Shown: positions 33,349 to 40,586 of the stretch, piece by piece | Layout of the letters: the number at the start of each line of letters is the position of its first letter | How positions within the stretch are numbered: position 1 is the first letter of the stretch | DNA from: Elusimicrobiota bacterium | Lineage (GTDB): Bacteria; Elusimicrobiota; Elusimicrobia; Elusimicrobiales; UBA9959 | DNA: 40,586 nucleotides | Assembly (NCBI GenBank): GCA_016207645.1 | Contig: JACQPH010000166.1 | Location: forward strand, 1 to 40,586 | Reading direction: 5' to 3' | Program-made: the position numbers and the translations under genes | Notes under the pieces: model-generated | Databases searched by the model: none | Told to the model about the DNA's origin: nothing | What the model saw: the letters and a program-made list of their open reading frames with translations, nothing else

Positions 33349-34295
33349 CGCCTGTGCTCTCCGCCGTTATCCCCGTCTTCAACGAGAGCGGGAACCTCGC
33401 GGCCTTCGAGGCCGAGCTTTCCGCCGCGCTCGCCGGCATGAAGGTCCCGCATGAGATCATCTGGGTGGACGACGGCAGCACGGACGGCTCTTTCCGGCAG
33501 CTCTCCGGCTTCGCGGGCGCGGGACAGCGGGTCCTGAAGCTTTCCAAGAACTACGGCCAGACCGCGGCGCTGGCGGCGGGCATAGCGGCGGCCCGGGGCG
33601 AATGGATAGTCACGCTCGACGCCGACGGCCAGAACGACCCGGAGGATATCCCGCGCCTTTTCGCCGCCGCCGCGGCCGGCACGGACGTGGTGAGCGGCTG
33701 GCGCAGGAACAGGCGCGATCCTTTTTTCTCCCGCATCCTCCCTTCGCGCGCCGCGAATTTCATCATCTCCGCCGTCACCGGGGTCAGGCTCCACGACTTC
33801 GGCTGCACCCTCAAGGTTTACCGGGCCTCGCTGCTGAAAGCGGCGGACCTGTACGGCGAAATGCACCGCTTCCTGCCGGCCATACTGGGTTACGCCGGCG
33901 CCTCGGTGACGGAGCTGGACGTCAACCACAGGCCGCGCAGGGCGGGAAAGTCCAAGTACGGCATAGCGCGCACCTTCAAGGTGGTGCTGGACCTGTTCAC
34001 GGTGAAGTTCATGGGTGATTTCATCACCAAGCCGATCTATCTCTTCGGCGGGCTGAGCCTCGCGCTGCTGGCGGCCTCGTCCCTGATGGCGGCCTGGACG
34101 CTGTACAACAAGTTCTTCAACGGCATCTTCGTCAAGGACCAGCCGCTTTTCCTGGTGGCCATCTTCTTCGCGCTCGTGGCGGTGCAGTTCGCCTTCATGG
34201 GCCTGCTGGCCGAAGTGCTGATACGCACCTACCACAGGGCCTACCGCAAGCCCCCCTACGCCATAGCGGCCGAGCTCGGCGGGGACGGGAAATAA
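33345..34295 (+). CDS. Membrane GT2 glycosyltransferase (polyprenyl-phosphate type)
   Basis: A 316-residue GT2 enzyme of the DPM1/ArnC/GtrB type. The GT-A domain shows SAVIPVFNESGNL, IIWVDDGSTDGSF and the metal-binding VTLDADGQNDP near residue 90. Two C-terminal transmembrane helices (about residues 230-255 and 265-295) anchor it. Such enzymes transfer a sugar to undecaprenyl phosphate for later use outside the membrane. The ORF track begins at 32985 but that part is out of the family; the ATG at 33345 overlaps the upstream stop. Substrate sugar unknown. Confidence 0.9.
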   Translation: MTPVLSAVIPVFNESGNLAAFEAELSAALAGMKVPHEIIWVDDGSTDGSFRQLSGFAGAGQRVLKLSKNYGQTAALAAGIAAARGEWIVTLDADGQNDPEDIPRLFAAAAAGTDVVSGWRRNRRDPFFSRILPSRAANFIISAVTGVRLHDFGCTLKVYRASLLKAADLYGEMHRFLPAILGYAGASVTELDVNHRPRRAGKSKYGIARTFKVVLDLFTVKFMGDFITKPIYLFGGLSLALLAASSLMAAWTLYNKFFNGIFVKDQPLFLVAIFFALVAVQFAFMGLLAEVLIRTYHRAYRKPPYAIAAELGGDGK

Positions 34296-34319
34296 CCCCT
34301 TCCCCGCCCGCAGCCCCGG

Positions 34320-34348
34320 TTGACTATTCCCCGGATAGTTGATATCTT
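34320..34348 (+). promoter_or_regulatory. Promoter of the DUF177-rpmF-plsX operon
   Basis: TTGACT (34320-34325), a 17-base spacer and TATCTT (34343-34348). The box ends 9 bases before the ATG at 34358, so the leader is a few bases or absent, and no Shine-Dalgarno is present. Confidence 0.7.
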
Positions 34349-34357
34349 ATTGATCTT

Positions 34358-34864
34358 ATGCGGGAAAACAGCCCCCTGGTCTTCAAATACGCGGACATCG
34401 TCGCCGAAGGCGGCCTGAGCCTTGAGCTCGAGCCCGACCCGGCCGGCTACGCCGACCTCTACGACCTACCGGTCGCGGTGAATAAAGTGCGGCTCGAGCT
34501 GGCTCTCACCGTCGGGCCGGATTCCGTCTTCCTCGCGGGAAAGGTCCGGGCCGAGCTGCGGCTGGAATGTTCCCGCTGCGCCGAGCCGCTGGTCCGGTCT
34601 TTCGAGGACTCTTTTGACGAGGTATACCCGGATACGGTAGAATATATAGATACGCGCGAATTAATAAGGGAAACCGCCGGTCTGCTCGCGCCTATGAAGG
34701 TTTTGTGCTCCGAAAACTGCAGGGGGCGCTGCCTGGTCTGCGGAGCCAACCGCAACAGGCTCGTCTGCGCATGCAAGACCGAGAAGGCCAGCCCTTTCGA
34801 AGCGCTGAAAGGGCTCAAGCTCCCGGAAGGGGGCAAGCCGCGGAAGAAGAAGAAAGATATCTGA
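34358..34864 (+). CDS. DUF177 (YceD-like) protein
   Basis: A 168-residue DUF177 protein. The family N-terminal beta-rich part is followed by LECSRCAEPL near residue 69 and a Cys-rich end, CSENCRGRCLVCGANRN followed by CAC, which probably binds zinc. The basic tail is GGKPRKKKKDI. YceD-like genes nearly always precede rpmF, as here, and are linked to 23S rRNA and ribosome biogenesis. First gene of the rpmF-plsX-fabG operon. Start chosen by the promoter position. Confidence 0.88.
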   Translation: MRENSPLVFKYADIVAEGGLSLELEPDPAGYADLYDLPVAVNKVRLELALTVGPDSVFLAGKVRAELRLECSRCAEPLVRSFEDSFDEVYPDTVEYIDTRELIRETAGLLAPMKVLCSENCRGRCLVCGANRNRLVCACKTEKASPFEALKGLKLPEGGKPRKKKKDI

Positions 34865-34891
34865 GAACAAGTCTAGCAACGAGGTGCGACC

Positions 34892-35104
34892 ATGCCTAAT
34901 CCTAAACGTAAACATACCCCTATGCGCAGGGACAAGCGCCGCTCGCAGAACTGGAAGCTCGAGGTAAAGTCCCTCTCCGCCTGCGGCCAGTGCGGCGCCC
35001 TCCGCCTGCCCCACCGCGTCTGCCCTTCCTGCGGCTTCTACAACGGGAAGCTGGAAGTGGCCCGGAAGGCCGCCAAGACCGAAGAGGGCAAGGACCAGAA
35101 ATAA
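34892..35104 (+). CDS. rpmF: 50S ribosomal protein L32
   Basis: A 70-residue L32. It starts MPNPKRKHTPMRRDKRRSQN, slightly longer at the C-terminus than usual (the tail KAAKTEEGKDQK is extra and hydrophilic). The zinc-ribbon cysteines are present as CGQCG and CPSCG, so this is the zinc-binding (C+) form. Shine-Dalgarno GAGGTG lies 8 bases upstream. Place in the operon is standard: DUF177, rpmF, plsX. Confidence 0.96.
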   Translation: MPNPKRKHTPMRRDKRRSQNWKLEVKSLSACGQCGALRLPHRVCPSCGFYNGKLEVARKAAKTEEGKDQK

Positions 35105-35122
35105 CCGCCGGACCGAAGACCA

Positions 35123-36178
35123 ATGCGAATAGCGCTTGACGCTCACGGCGGGGACCTGGGGCTCAAACCCAACATCGAAGGGGCCCTCCTCGCCGCCAAA
35201 AAGCTGGCCCACGAGGTGATACTCGTGGGCAGGGACCCCGAGATACGGGAGGAACTGCGCCGGCAGGGCGCGGAGGACCCGGCCCGGATAACCATCGTCC
35301 ACGCCCCGCAGACGGTTGAGATGGGCGGCGACCCTGTCGCGGAATGCCGCACCAAGCCTAATTCCTCGCTCATGGTAGGCGCCGGCCTGGTGCGCGAGGG
35401 CAAAGCCGACGCCTTCATTTCGGCCGGCAATTCCGGCGCCATCATGGTGGCCTCGCTGCTCAAGCTGAAGCGGATCCCCGGCGTGATCCGCCCGGCCATC
35501 GCCGCCCCGCTGCCCACGCTGAAAGGCACCACGCTGCTCCTCGACGCCGGGGCCAACATGGACTGCAAGCCCTGGCACCTGGCCCAGTTCGCCGTGATGG
35601 GCTCCATCTACATGCACTCCCTTTTCAAGCTGGAGAACCCCTCGGTGGGCCTGCTCTCCATAGGCGAAGAGGAGACCAAGGGCAACACCCTGGTGCAGGA
35701 GACCCTGCCGCTCATCAGGAACGTCGGCGTCAATTTCCACGGTCCGGTGGAGGGCCGCGACATCCCGGAAGGCCTCACCGACGTGGTAGTGGCCGACGGC
35801 TTCGACGGCAACGTCGCGCTCAAGCTTTACGAAGGGGCCGCCAAGGTCGTTTTCACGATGCTGAAGCACCAGATCAAGCGCAAGTTCACCTACAAGATAG
35901 GCGCCATGCTGATGCGCAAGGTCTTCACCGAGATGAAGACCAGGATGAGCGTAGATATTTACGGCGGCGCGCCCCTGCTGGGCGTGAACGGCGTGGTGCT
36001 GGTCTGCCACGGCCGCGTCACGGCCAACGCCATCTACAACGCCGTGCGCGTCAGCGCGGACCTCGCCGGTTCCGGCATGATCGGCCACATCAAGAAGCGG
36101 ATGGAACAGGTCAAGGACAGGATCTCGGCCACCGAAGGTGTTAAGGTCGGGAGTCCGCTCCGCGAGGAGCAGGTATGA
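35123..36178 (+). CDS. plsX: Phosphate acyltransferase PlsX
   Basis: A 351-residue PlsX, which makes acyl-phosphate from acyl-ACP for phospholipid synthesis. The start MRIALDAHGGDLGLKPNIEG is the family hallmark, and FISAGNSGAIMVASLLKLKR near residue 99 and VVVADGFDGNVALKLYEGAA near residue 217 are conserved. It sits between rpmF and fabG, the standard order. The stop is overlapped by the ATG of a 25-codon ORF that leads into fabG. Confidence 0.96.
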   Translation: MRIALDAHGGDLGLKPNIEGALLAAKKLAHEVILVGRDPEIREELRRQGAEDPARITIVHAPQTVEMGGDPVAECRTKPNSSLMVGAGLVREGKADAFISAGNSGAIMVASLLKLKRIPGVIRPAIAAPLPTLKGTTLLLDAGANMDCKPWHLAQFAVMGSIYMHSLFKLENPSVGLLSIGEEETKGNTLVQETLPLIRNVGVNFHGPVEGRDIPEGLTDVVVADGFDGNVALKLYEGAAKVVFTMLKHQIKRKFTYKIGAMLMRKVFTEMKTRMSVDIYGGAPLLGVNGVVLVCHGRVTANAIYNAVRVSADLAGSGMIGHIKKRMEQVKDRISATEGVKVGSPLREEQV

Positions 36179-36252
36179 GTCCCACCAGCCCGCTTTGCGG
36201 GCAAGCAGATGGCAGGATGAGCCGCCTCGCGGGCAAGGGGGTGGTGGGATGA
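36175..36252 (+). CDS. Possible 25-codon coupling ORF between plsX and fabG
   Basis: An ORF too short for the ORF track. It starts with ATG overlapping the plsX stop (ATGA) and stops with TGA overlapping the fabG start (ATGA). The peptide would be MSPTSPLCGQADGR followed by [11 protein letters not shown]. Its second half mimics the fabG N-terminus (MSRFSGQ), and the bases from 36217 repeat those from 36249 (ATGAGCCGC), so it may come from a local duplication. It could serve only to carry ribosomes from plsX to fabG. No homology is claimed. Confidence 0.35.
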   Translation: MSPTSPLCGQADGRMSRLAGKGVVG

Positions 36253-36995
36253 GCCGCTTCTCCGGACAGGCCGCCCTGGTAACGGGCGCCGCCCGCGGGA
36301 TAGGCCTGGAGATAGCCGCCGCTTTCGCCGCCGAGGGGGCTTCGGTGGCCGTAGCCGACCTTTCCCTGCAGGACTCCGCGGCGGCCGCCTCGGGCATAGC
36401 GGCGAAGACCGGGGCGAAGACCCTCGGCCTCGCGCTGGACGTCTCCAAAGAGGCCGACTGCCAAAAGGCCGTGGAAGAGACGGTAAAGGCTTTCGGTAAG
36501 GTGGACATACTTGTCAACAACGCCGGCATCACGAAGGACAACCTGGTACTGCGCATGAAAGAGGCCGATTTCGACGCGGTCATGAACGTCAACCTGAAGG
36601 GCGCCTTCCTCATGTCCAAGGCGGTCTCCGGGCTGATGCTCAAGGCGCGCTCGGGCCGCATCGTGAACATTTCCTCCGTAGTGGGGCAGAGCGGCCAGGC
36701 CGGGCAGGCGAACTATTCCGCCTCGAAAGCCGGCCTGATAGGGCTCACGAAATCGCTGGCGCGCGAATTCGCGCCGCGCGGGGTGCTGGTGAACGCGGTC
36801 GCCCCCGGCTTTATCCGCACGCGCATGACCGAGGGCCTGAAAGAAGAGGCCAGGGCTAAGATCTCCGAACTCATACCGCTGGGCCGCATGGGCGAGCCCG
36901 GCGACGTGGCTAAGGCCGCGCTGTTCCTGGCCGGCGGCGAGTCGGCCTATATCACCGGCCAGGTGCTGTCCGTGAACGGCGGGCTGTACATGTAG
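36249..36995 (+). CDS. fabG: 3-oxoacyl-ACP reductase FabG
   Basis: A 248-residue short-chain dehydrogenase. The NADP(H) loop is [13 protein letters not shown] (about residue 11), NNAG is at about residue 87, and the catalytic set is Ser in [13 protein letters not shown] with YSASKAG (Tyr, Lys). The end, [15 protein letters not shown], is the FabG C-terminus. It reduces 3-oxoacyl-ACP in fatty-acid elongation. The ORF track starts at 36138 inside plsX; the ATG at 36249 gives the usual length and begins right before the fold. fabD, usual between plsX and fabG, is missing. Confidence 0.95.
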   Translation: MSRFSGQAALVTGAARGIGLEIAAAFAAEGASVAVADLSLQDSAAAASGIAAKTGAKTLGLALDVSKEADCQKAVEETVKAFGKVDILVNNAGITKDNLVLRMKEADFDAVMNVNLKGAFLMSKAVSGLMLKARSGRIVNISSVVGQSGQAGQANYSASKAGLIGLTKSLAREFAPRGVLVNAVAPGFIRTRMTEGLKEEARAKISELIPLGRMGEPGDVAKAALFLAGGESAYITGQVLSVNGGLYM

Positions 36996-37044
36996 CGCGG
37001 CCGCGGTTTTCAGCGGTCTACAAACTCAGCAGGAGGGTAAAGAA

Positions 37045-37299
37045 ATGGCAGTAACCGAGAACCTTGAAGAGAGAGTCAAGAAAATAATCATCGAGCAGCT
37101 GGCCGTCGACGCGGCCGAAGTCTCCCCGCAGGCCCAGTTCGTACAGGACCTCGGCGCGGACTCCCTCGACACCGTCGAGCTGGTCATGGCGCTCGAAGAG
37201 GAATTCGACATCGAGATCCCCGACGAGGACGCCGAGAAGATCAAGACCGTCGGCGAAGCCGTGCGCTATATCACCGAGAAATCCGGGAAGAAAGACTAG
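37045..37299 (+). CDS. acpP: Acyl carrier protein
   Basis: An 84-residue acyl carrier protein. The phosphopantetheine site is Ser in [19 protein letters not shown], and the protein is acidic and helical as expected. It carries the growing fatty acid for FabG and PlsX. Strong Shine-Dalgarno AGGAGG lies 12 bases before the ATG. A long heptamer hairpin follows directly. Confidence 0.97.
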   Translation: MAVTENLEERVKKIIIEQLAVDAAEVSPQAQFVQDLGADSLDTVELVMALEEEFDIEIPDEDAEKIKTVGEAVRYITEKSGKKD

Positions 37300-37304
37300 G
37301 GGAA

Positions 37305-37379
37305 AAGGCTAAAGGATGAAGGCTTAAGGATAAGGCGGGGAGGACCCAATCTGTCCTTTAGCCTTTATCCTTAATCCTT
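37305..37379 (+). repeat. Inverted heptamer arrays forming a 28-bp hairpin before rnc
   Basis: The left array is AAGGCTA, AAGGATG, AAGGCTT, AAGGATA (37305-37332). The right array is TGTCCTT, TAGCCTT, TATCCTT, AATCCTT (37352-37379). They pair in reverse order at 23 of 28 positions, with a 19-base loop. The hairpin sits between acpP and rnc, 18 bases before the rnc ATG. It could terminate acpP transcription partly, or be an RNase III target in the rnc leader. Confidence 0.75.
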
Positions 37380-37397
37380 TGCCTTCCGAATTACGGA

Positions 37398-38084
37398 ATG
37401 TCTTCCCTCGAGGAAGTAATAGCGTACAAATTCAGGGACAGGGAGCTGCTGACGGAAGCCCTCACCCACAAGTCGCACGCTACCGAGCGGGGCGGCCTCC
37501 GGCATAACGAGCGCCTGGAGTTCCTGGGCGACAGCGTCCTGGGCCTGGTCGTTTCCTATTATCTCTTCCTCAAGAACCCCTCGCAGGACGAGGGGTTCCT
37601 TTCAAAAAGCAGGTCCGCCGTAGTCTCCCGCGCCAACCTCGCCCGCTGGGCGGAGCTGATCCGCCTGGGGCACCACCTGAACCTGGGCGCCGGCGAGCAC
37701 CTCAGCGGCGGCAGCAAGCGCCACAGCATCCTCGCCAACGCCATGGAGGCCGTGCTGGGCGCCGTCTACCTCGACGGCGGGCTGCCGCAGGCGGAGAAGC
37801 TGATCATCCCCTGGCTCGAAAGCCAGGTACCCGGCCAGCTGGACATAGACCATAAGAGCATACTGCAGGAAGCGATACAGAAGACCCATAAGCGCCCGCC
37901 CGACTACGAGCTTATGAGCGAGACCGGCCCGGAGCACGAAAAGCTTTTCACCGTGCGGGTCTGCCTGGGCAAGAAGACGCTGGGGCTGGGCTCGGGAAAG
38001 AACAAGAAGGAGGCCCAGCAGGCCGCGGCGAAGAACGCGCTGGACTACCTGGGCGCCCATGACGTGCACAAGTACGAACTTTAA
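37398..38084 (+). CDS. rnc: Ribonuclease III
   Basis: A 228-residue RNase III that cleaves double-stranded RNA, including rRNA precursors. The catalytic signature is NERLEFLGDSVLGL (about residue 37), with the second acidic set in HSILANAMEAVLGAVYLDGG near residue 109. A dsRNA-binding domain occupies the last 70 residues (LGLGSGKNKKEAQQAAAKNA). The gene follows acpP as in many bacteria. Only a weak Shine-Dalgarno (ACGGA) is seen before the ATG, after a long hairpin that may regulate it. Confidence 0.96.
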   Translation: MSSLEEVIAYKFRDRELLTEALTHKSHATERGGLRHNERLEFLGDSVLGLVVSYYLFLKNPSQDEGFLSKSRSAVVSRANLARWAELIRLGHHLNLGAGEHLSGGSKRHSILANAMEAVLGAVYLDGGLPQAEKLIIPWLESQVPGQLDIDHKSILQEAIQKTHKRPPDYELMSETGPEHEKLFTVRVCLGKKTLGLGSGKNKKEAQQAAAKNALDYLGAHDVHKYEL

Positions 38085-38102
38085 CCCCGGGGAGGCATTA
38101 AC

Positions 38103-38447
38103 ATGAAACATATCAGGACGAAAAAGGATTTCGAGGCCGAACTCTCGGCCGGCGGCGACAGGTTCGTTTATTTCTATTCCGGCTGGTGCCACTACTGCTC
38201 CGACTTCCTCAACTCGCTGGAAAAACACCATAAGTCCGGCCACGCGGGCTTCCTCAAGCTCTGCGTAGACGAGCTCCCCGCGCTGGAGGAGCATTTCCAG
38301 GTGGAAGTGGTGCCCAGCGTGCTTTTCTTCAGCGGCGGCAAGCTGGTAAAACGCCTCGACGGCGTCCTGGGCCGCGGCCTCAACGAGGAAAAGCTCCTGG
38401 CCTTCATGAAAGCCTGCGAGGCCAGACCGGCCGGGGGGGCGAAATGA
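38103..38447 (+). CDS. Thioredoxin-like protein
   Basis: A 114-residue thioredoxin-fold protein. The redox motif is GWCHYC (Cys29 and Cys32), unlike the classical WCGPC, and the cis-Pro loop is VVPSVLFF. There is no signal peptide, so it acts in the cytoplasm. The CHYC pair suggests a tuned redox potential or a specialised partner. Shine-Dalgarno GGGGAGG lies 8 bases upstream. Its stop overlaps the next gene (ATGA), coupling it to a HAD-family protein. Confidence 0.85.
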   Translation: MKHIRTKKDFEAELSAGGDRFVYFYSGWCHYCSDFLNSLEKHHKSGHAGFLKLCVDELPALEEHFQVEVVPSVLFFSGGKLVKRLDGVLGRGLNEEKLLAFMKACEARPAGGAK

Positions 38448-39223
38448 AGGCCGCCAAACGGACCGCCGCGGCCGAAAAGGCCCCGGCTGAAGCCCTGGAG
38501 GGCGTGCTCGCCCGCGTAAAGAAGGCCACCGCGGCCGGCAGGTCCACGCTGGCCATCTTCGACCTCGACGGCACGCTCTTCGACAACCGCACCCGCACCA
38601 TTTTCATCCTGCGCGAGATCTCGGAGAAGTTCGACAACAGGGCGCCGGAACTCTCGGCCGCCTTCGAGCGCTTCCAGGACCTCTCCATAGTGGACTACAG
38701 CCTGGACAACACCCTGAAAAGAATGGGGGTCCGGCATCCCGCCGAGATAGCCTTCATCAAGCAGGAATGGGCGAAGCGCTTCTTTTCGGACGAGTACCAG
38801 AAGTACGACATGCCCATACTCGGCGCAAAGGCCTACGTCGAACGCGTCCACGGGGCCGGCGCCACGGCGATCTACCTCACCGGCCGCGACGTGGGCCGCA
38901 TGCTGGTGGGCACCACCGAGGTGCTGCGCCTCTACGGCTTCCCCGTCGGCGTCGCCGGGACCATGACCATAGTGAAAAAAGAGTTCGAGCAGGACGACGA
39001 GCTCTTCAAGAAGGAAGTGAGCGAGTACATCGACCGCCTCGGCGAGGTGGTGGCTGTCTTCGAGAACGAGCCCGCCAATTCCAACATCCTGCAGGCCCGC
39101 TTCCCGGGGGCCGATTCCTTCTTCGTGCTGACCCAGCATAAGCCCGGCGCGCCGGACCTGAAGCCGGGCATCCGCCGGATCAAGGATTTCCGCACCGGCA
39201 AAACGCGCCCCGGCGGGAACTGA
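38444..39223 (+). CDS. HAD-superfamily hydrolase
   Basis: A 259-residue HAD protein. Motif I is IFDLDGTLFDNRTRT (about residues 39-53) with both Asp residues, motif II is YLTGRDVG (Thr; near residue 145), and a later acidic motif includes VVAVFENEP near residue 205. The N-terminal 35 residues are Ala/Lys-rich and probably flexible. It is likely a phosphatase of unknown substrate. The coupling with the thioredoxin-like gene (ATGA) is conserved-looking but its meaning is unknown. Confidence 0.85.
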   Translation: MKAAKRTAAAEKAPAEALEGVLARVKKATAAGRSTLAIFDLDGTLFDNRTRTIFILREISEKFDNRAPELSAAFERFQDLSIVDYSLDNTLKRMGVRHPAEIAFIKQEWAKRFFSDEYQKYDMPILGAKAYVERVHGAGATAIYLTGRDVGRMLVGTTEVLRLYGFPVGVAGTMTIVKKEFEQDDELFKKEVSEYIDRLGEVVAVFENEPANSNILQARFPGADSFFVLTQHKPGAPDLKPGIRRIKDFRTGKTRPGGN

Positions 39224-39230
39224 CCCCGCC

Positions 39231-39962
39231 ATGCAGCCCCGGCTCAGGATAATCCTCGTAAGGCCGCGGAACCCCGACAATATCGGGGCCGCGGCCCGCG
39301 CCATGGCGAATTTCGGGCTCTCCGACCTCGCCCTGGTCGCGCCTTTCGAGTCCGACTGGCGGGAGGCCGCCGCGGCCTGGCGGCGCGAGGCCTCGGTCTC
39401 GGCGATAGACGCGATGGACGTGGTGGACGCCGCCCGGCTCTACGGCACCATCCCCGAAGCCGCCGCGGACTGCTCGCTGCTGCTGGGAACCTCCTCGCTG
39501 CACCGCCTCAACCCCGGGCGCGACGTGATGCTCCTGTCCGAAACCCCGGGCTGCCTCTCGGGGAGAACCGGCAAGACAGGCATACTCTTCGGCTCGGAGA
39601 AGACCGGCCTCACAAAAGAGGAGCTTTCCTTCTGCAGCGCCATCATAAACATTCCCACGCGGGAGAAGCAGCCCTCCATGAACCTGGGCCAGTCGGTGGC
39701 GGTGCTGGCTTATGAACTCGCGGCGAGAGGGACCGCCGCGAAACCCAGGGCGGCCAGGGAAGCGATCGAACCCAATCACCGGGAGCTGGAGAGAGCGGCG
39801 CGCCGGATAAGCGCGAAGCTCAGCCTTGAAGCCGGCCCCCGCTGGGGCGGGGAAGCCGAGCTCCGGGCCATCAGGCAGGGCCTCCTGGACGCCCGGCTCA
39901 CCAAGGCGGCGATGAACGCGCTCAACCTGCTGCTCGACGGGAAAGGGGGGAAGAAACAATGA
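39231..39962 (+). CDS. TrmJ-like tRNA/rRNA 2'-O-methyltransferase (SPOUT family)
   Basis: A 243-residue TrmH/TrmJ family methyltransferase. It begins RIILVRPRNPDNIGAAARAM, carrying the conserved Asn and Arg of motif 1, and has GILFGSEKTGLTKEEL near residue 121 and IPTREKQPSMNLGQSVAVL near residue 141, the trefoil-knot SAM site. TrmJ methylates the 2'-OH of position 32 in some tRNAs. Length fits TrmJ. The start lies 7 bases after the HAD gene; its stop overlaps the Tag gene (ATGA). Confidence 0.88.
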   Translation: MQPRLRIILVRPRNPDNIGAAARAMANFGLSDLALVAPFESDWREAAAAWRREASVSAIDAMDVVDAARLYGTIPEAAADCSLLLGTSSLHRLNPGRDVMLLSETPGCLSGRTGKTGILFGSEKTGLTKEELSFCSAIINIPTREKQPSMNLGQSVAVLAYELAARGTAAKPRAAREAIEPNHRELERAARRISAKLSLEAGPRWGGEAELRAIRQGLLDARLTKAAMNALNLLLDGKGGKKQ

Positions 39963-40540
39963 AGGACGAACAAAGGTGCCCGTGGGCTTACGGCTCCAGC
40001 CCGCTTTATGTCCCGTACCACGATACCGAATGGGGCGTTCCGTCGCATGACGACCGGGTACAGTTCGAATTCCTCACGCTGGAAAGCGCGCAGGCGGGGC
40101 TGAGCTGGTCGACGATCCTGAACAAGCGGGAAGGCTACAGGAAAGCCTTCGCCGGCTTCGACCCGGCGAAAGTCGCGCGGTTCACGCCGGCGAAGATGGA
40201 AGCGCTGCTTAAGGACCCCGGCATAGTGCGCAACCGCCTGAAGGTGGGCGCCGCCGTGAATAACGCGCGACTCTTCCTTCAGGTGCGGAAGGAGTTCGGC
40301 TCCTTCTCTAAATATATCTGGTCTTTCGTCGGGGGGAAACCGAAGGTCAACCGCTGGACCCGGCTCGGGCAGCTGCCGGCTTTCTCCAAAGAATCCGACG
40401 CCCTCAGCGCCGACCTGAAAAGGCGCGGCTTCAAGTTCGTAGGCAGCACCATCATCTACGCCCACATGCAGGCCACCGGCCTGGTCAACGACCACCTGAC
40501 GACCTGCTTCAGGCACCGGGCCTGCTCGAAAATCAAGTAA
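39959..40540 (+). CDS. tag: DNA-3-methyladenine glycosylase I
   Basis: A 193-residue Tag enzyme that removes 3-methyladenine from alkylated DNA. It shows RCPWAYGSSPLYVPYHDTEW followed by GVPSHDD, FEFLTLESAQAGLSWSTIL with the base-recognition Glu, and the end NDHLTTCFRHRAC, which carries the zinc-binding His and Cys. The N-terminal Cys and His zinc ligands are present too. Length is standard. It is the last gene before the terminal repeat. Confidence 0.95.
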   Translation: MKDEQRCPWAYGSSPLYVPYHDTEWGVPSHDDRVQFEFLTLESAQAGLSWSTILNKREGYRKAFAGFDPAKVARFTPAKMEALLKDPGIVRNRLKVGAAVNNARLFLQVRKEFGSFSKYIWSFVGGKPKVNRWTRLGQLPAFSKESDALSADLKRRGFKFVGSTIIYAHMQATGLVNDHLTTCFRHRACSKIK

Positions 40541-40543
40541 CTA

Positions 40544-40586
40544 CTCAGGTAGTGGAGGGTCGGCCGGGGTTTTGTTTCGCGAACCC
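40544..40586 (+). repeat. Truncated copy of the contig-end repeat family
   Basis: The segment reads CTCAGGTAGTGGAGGGT followed by CGGCCGGGGTTTTGTTTCGC and GAACCC at the last base. It matches the minus strand of 1-46 with four differences over the shared length and the left arm of the element at 21776. It begins 3 bases after the tag stop. Confidence 0.8.

Overview
This is a GC-rich bacterial chromosomal segment with dense, mostly operonic coding on both strands. It carries no phage, plasmid, CRISPR or complete IS genes. The metabolism looks anaerobic or fermentative: a four-subunit 2-oxoacid:ferredoxin oxidoreductase, acetate kinase and small ferredoxins. Housekeeping genes (tig-clpP-lon, rpmF-plsX-fabG-acpP-rnc, tRNA-Leu and tRNA-Lys) show it is core genome. 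Gene content and style are compatible with an uncultured phylum such as Elusimicrobiota, but that is an impression from memory and not a proven placement. Both window ends stop inside the same repeat family in outward orientation, so the window looks like a whole contig from a fragmented (metagenomic) assembly.

Layout. 58-2093 (+): YihY-type membrane protein and a GT4 glycosyltransferase. 2273-4865 (+): 2-oxoacid:ferredoxin oxidoreductase operon (delta, alpha, beta, gamma) between two terminators. 4942-9684 (+): heterodimeric ABC exporter followed by an L-2-hydroxyglutarate oxidase-like flavoprotein. 9854-10391 (-): an AT-richer DUF4160/DUF2442 pair. 10575-11843 (+): AmpG-like MFS transporter, converging on a small ferredoxin (-) across a bidirectional terminator. 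12179-16624 (-): complete sugar-type ABC importer (lipoprotein, two permeases, ATPase). 16717-17511 (+): methyltransferase, overlapping tail-to-tail with a TrkA-type K+ channel. 17483-29911 is a long minus-strand run: tRNA-Lys, tRNA-Leu, trigger factor, ClpP, Lon, DUF885 protein, ABC-2 transporter pair, a MITE-like repeat, a TPR-like protein, a glycosyltransferase, acetate kinase and the K+ channel. 30013-40540 (+): TPR-SpoIID protein, two glycosyltransferases, DUF177-rpmF-plsX-fabG-acpP, rnc, thioredoxin-like protein, HAD phosphatase, TrmJ-like methyltransferase and Tag glycosylase.

The most interesting material lies between and inside the ordinary genes. First, several diverged heptanucleotide tandem arrays; two run into coding sequence (a signal peptide and a C-terminus) and two form inverted hairpins, one of them directly upstream of the RNase III gene. 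Second, a structured repeat of about 190 bp with inverted ends and flanking 13-bp near-direct repeats, whose family also ends the window on both sides. Third, a 132-bp imperfect palindrome that spans the whole gap between two genes. Fourth, a 25-codon ORF tied by ATGA overlaps to both plsX and fabG. Fifth, several genes whose -10-like box lies so close to the start codon that leaderless transcription is likely. At protein level, ClpP has Asn in place of the catalytic Asp, the DUF885 protein has lost its predicted metal ligands, and the ABC exporter pair shows the one-good-site, one-degenerate-site pattern.
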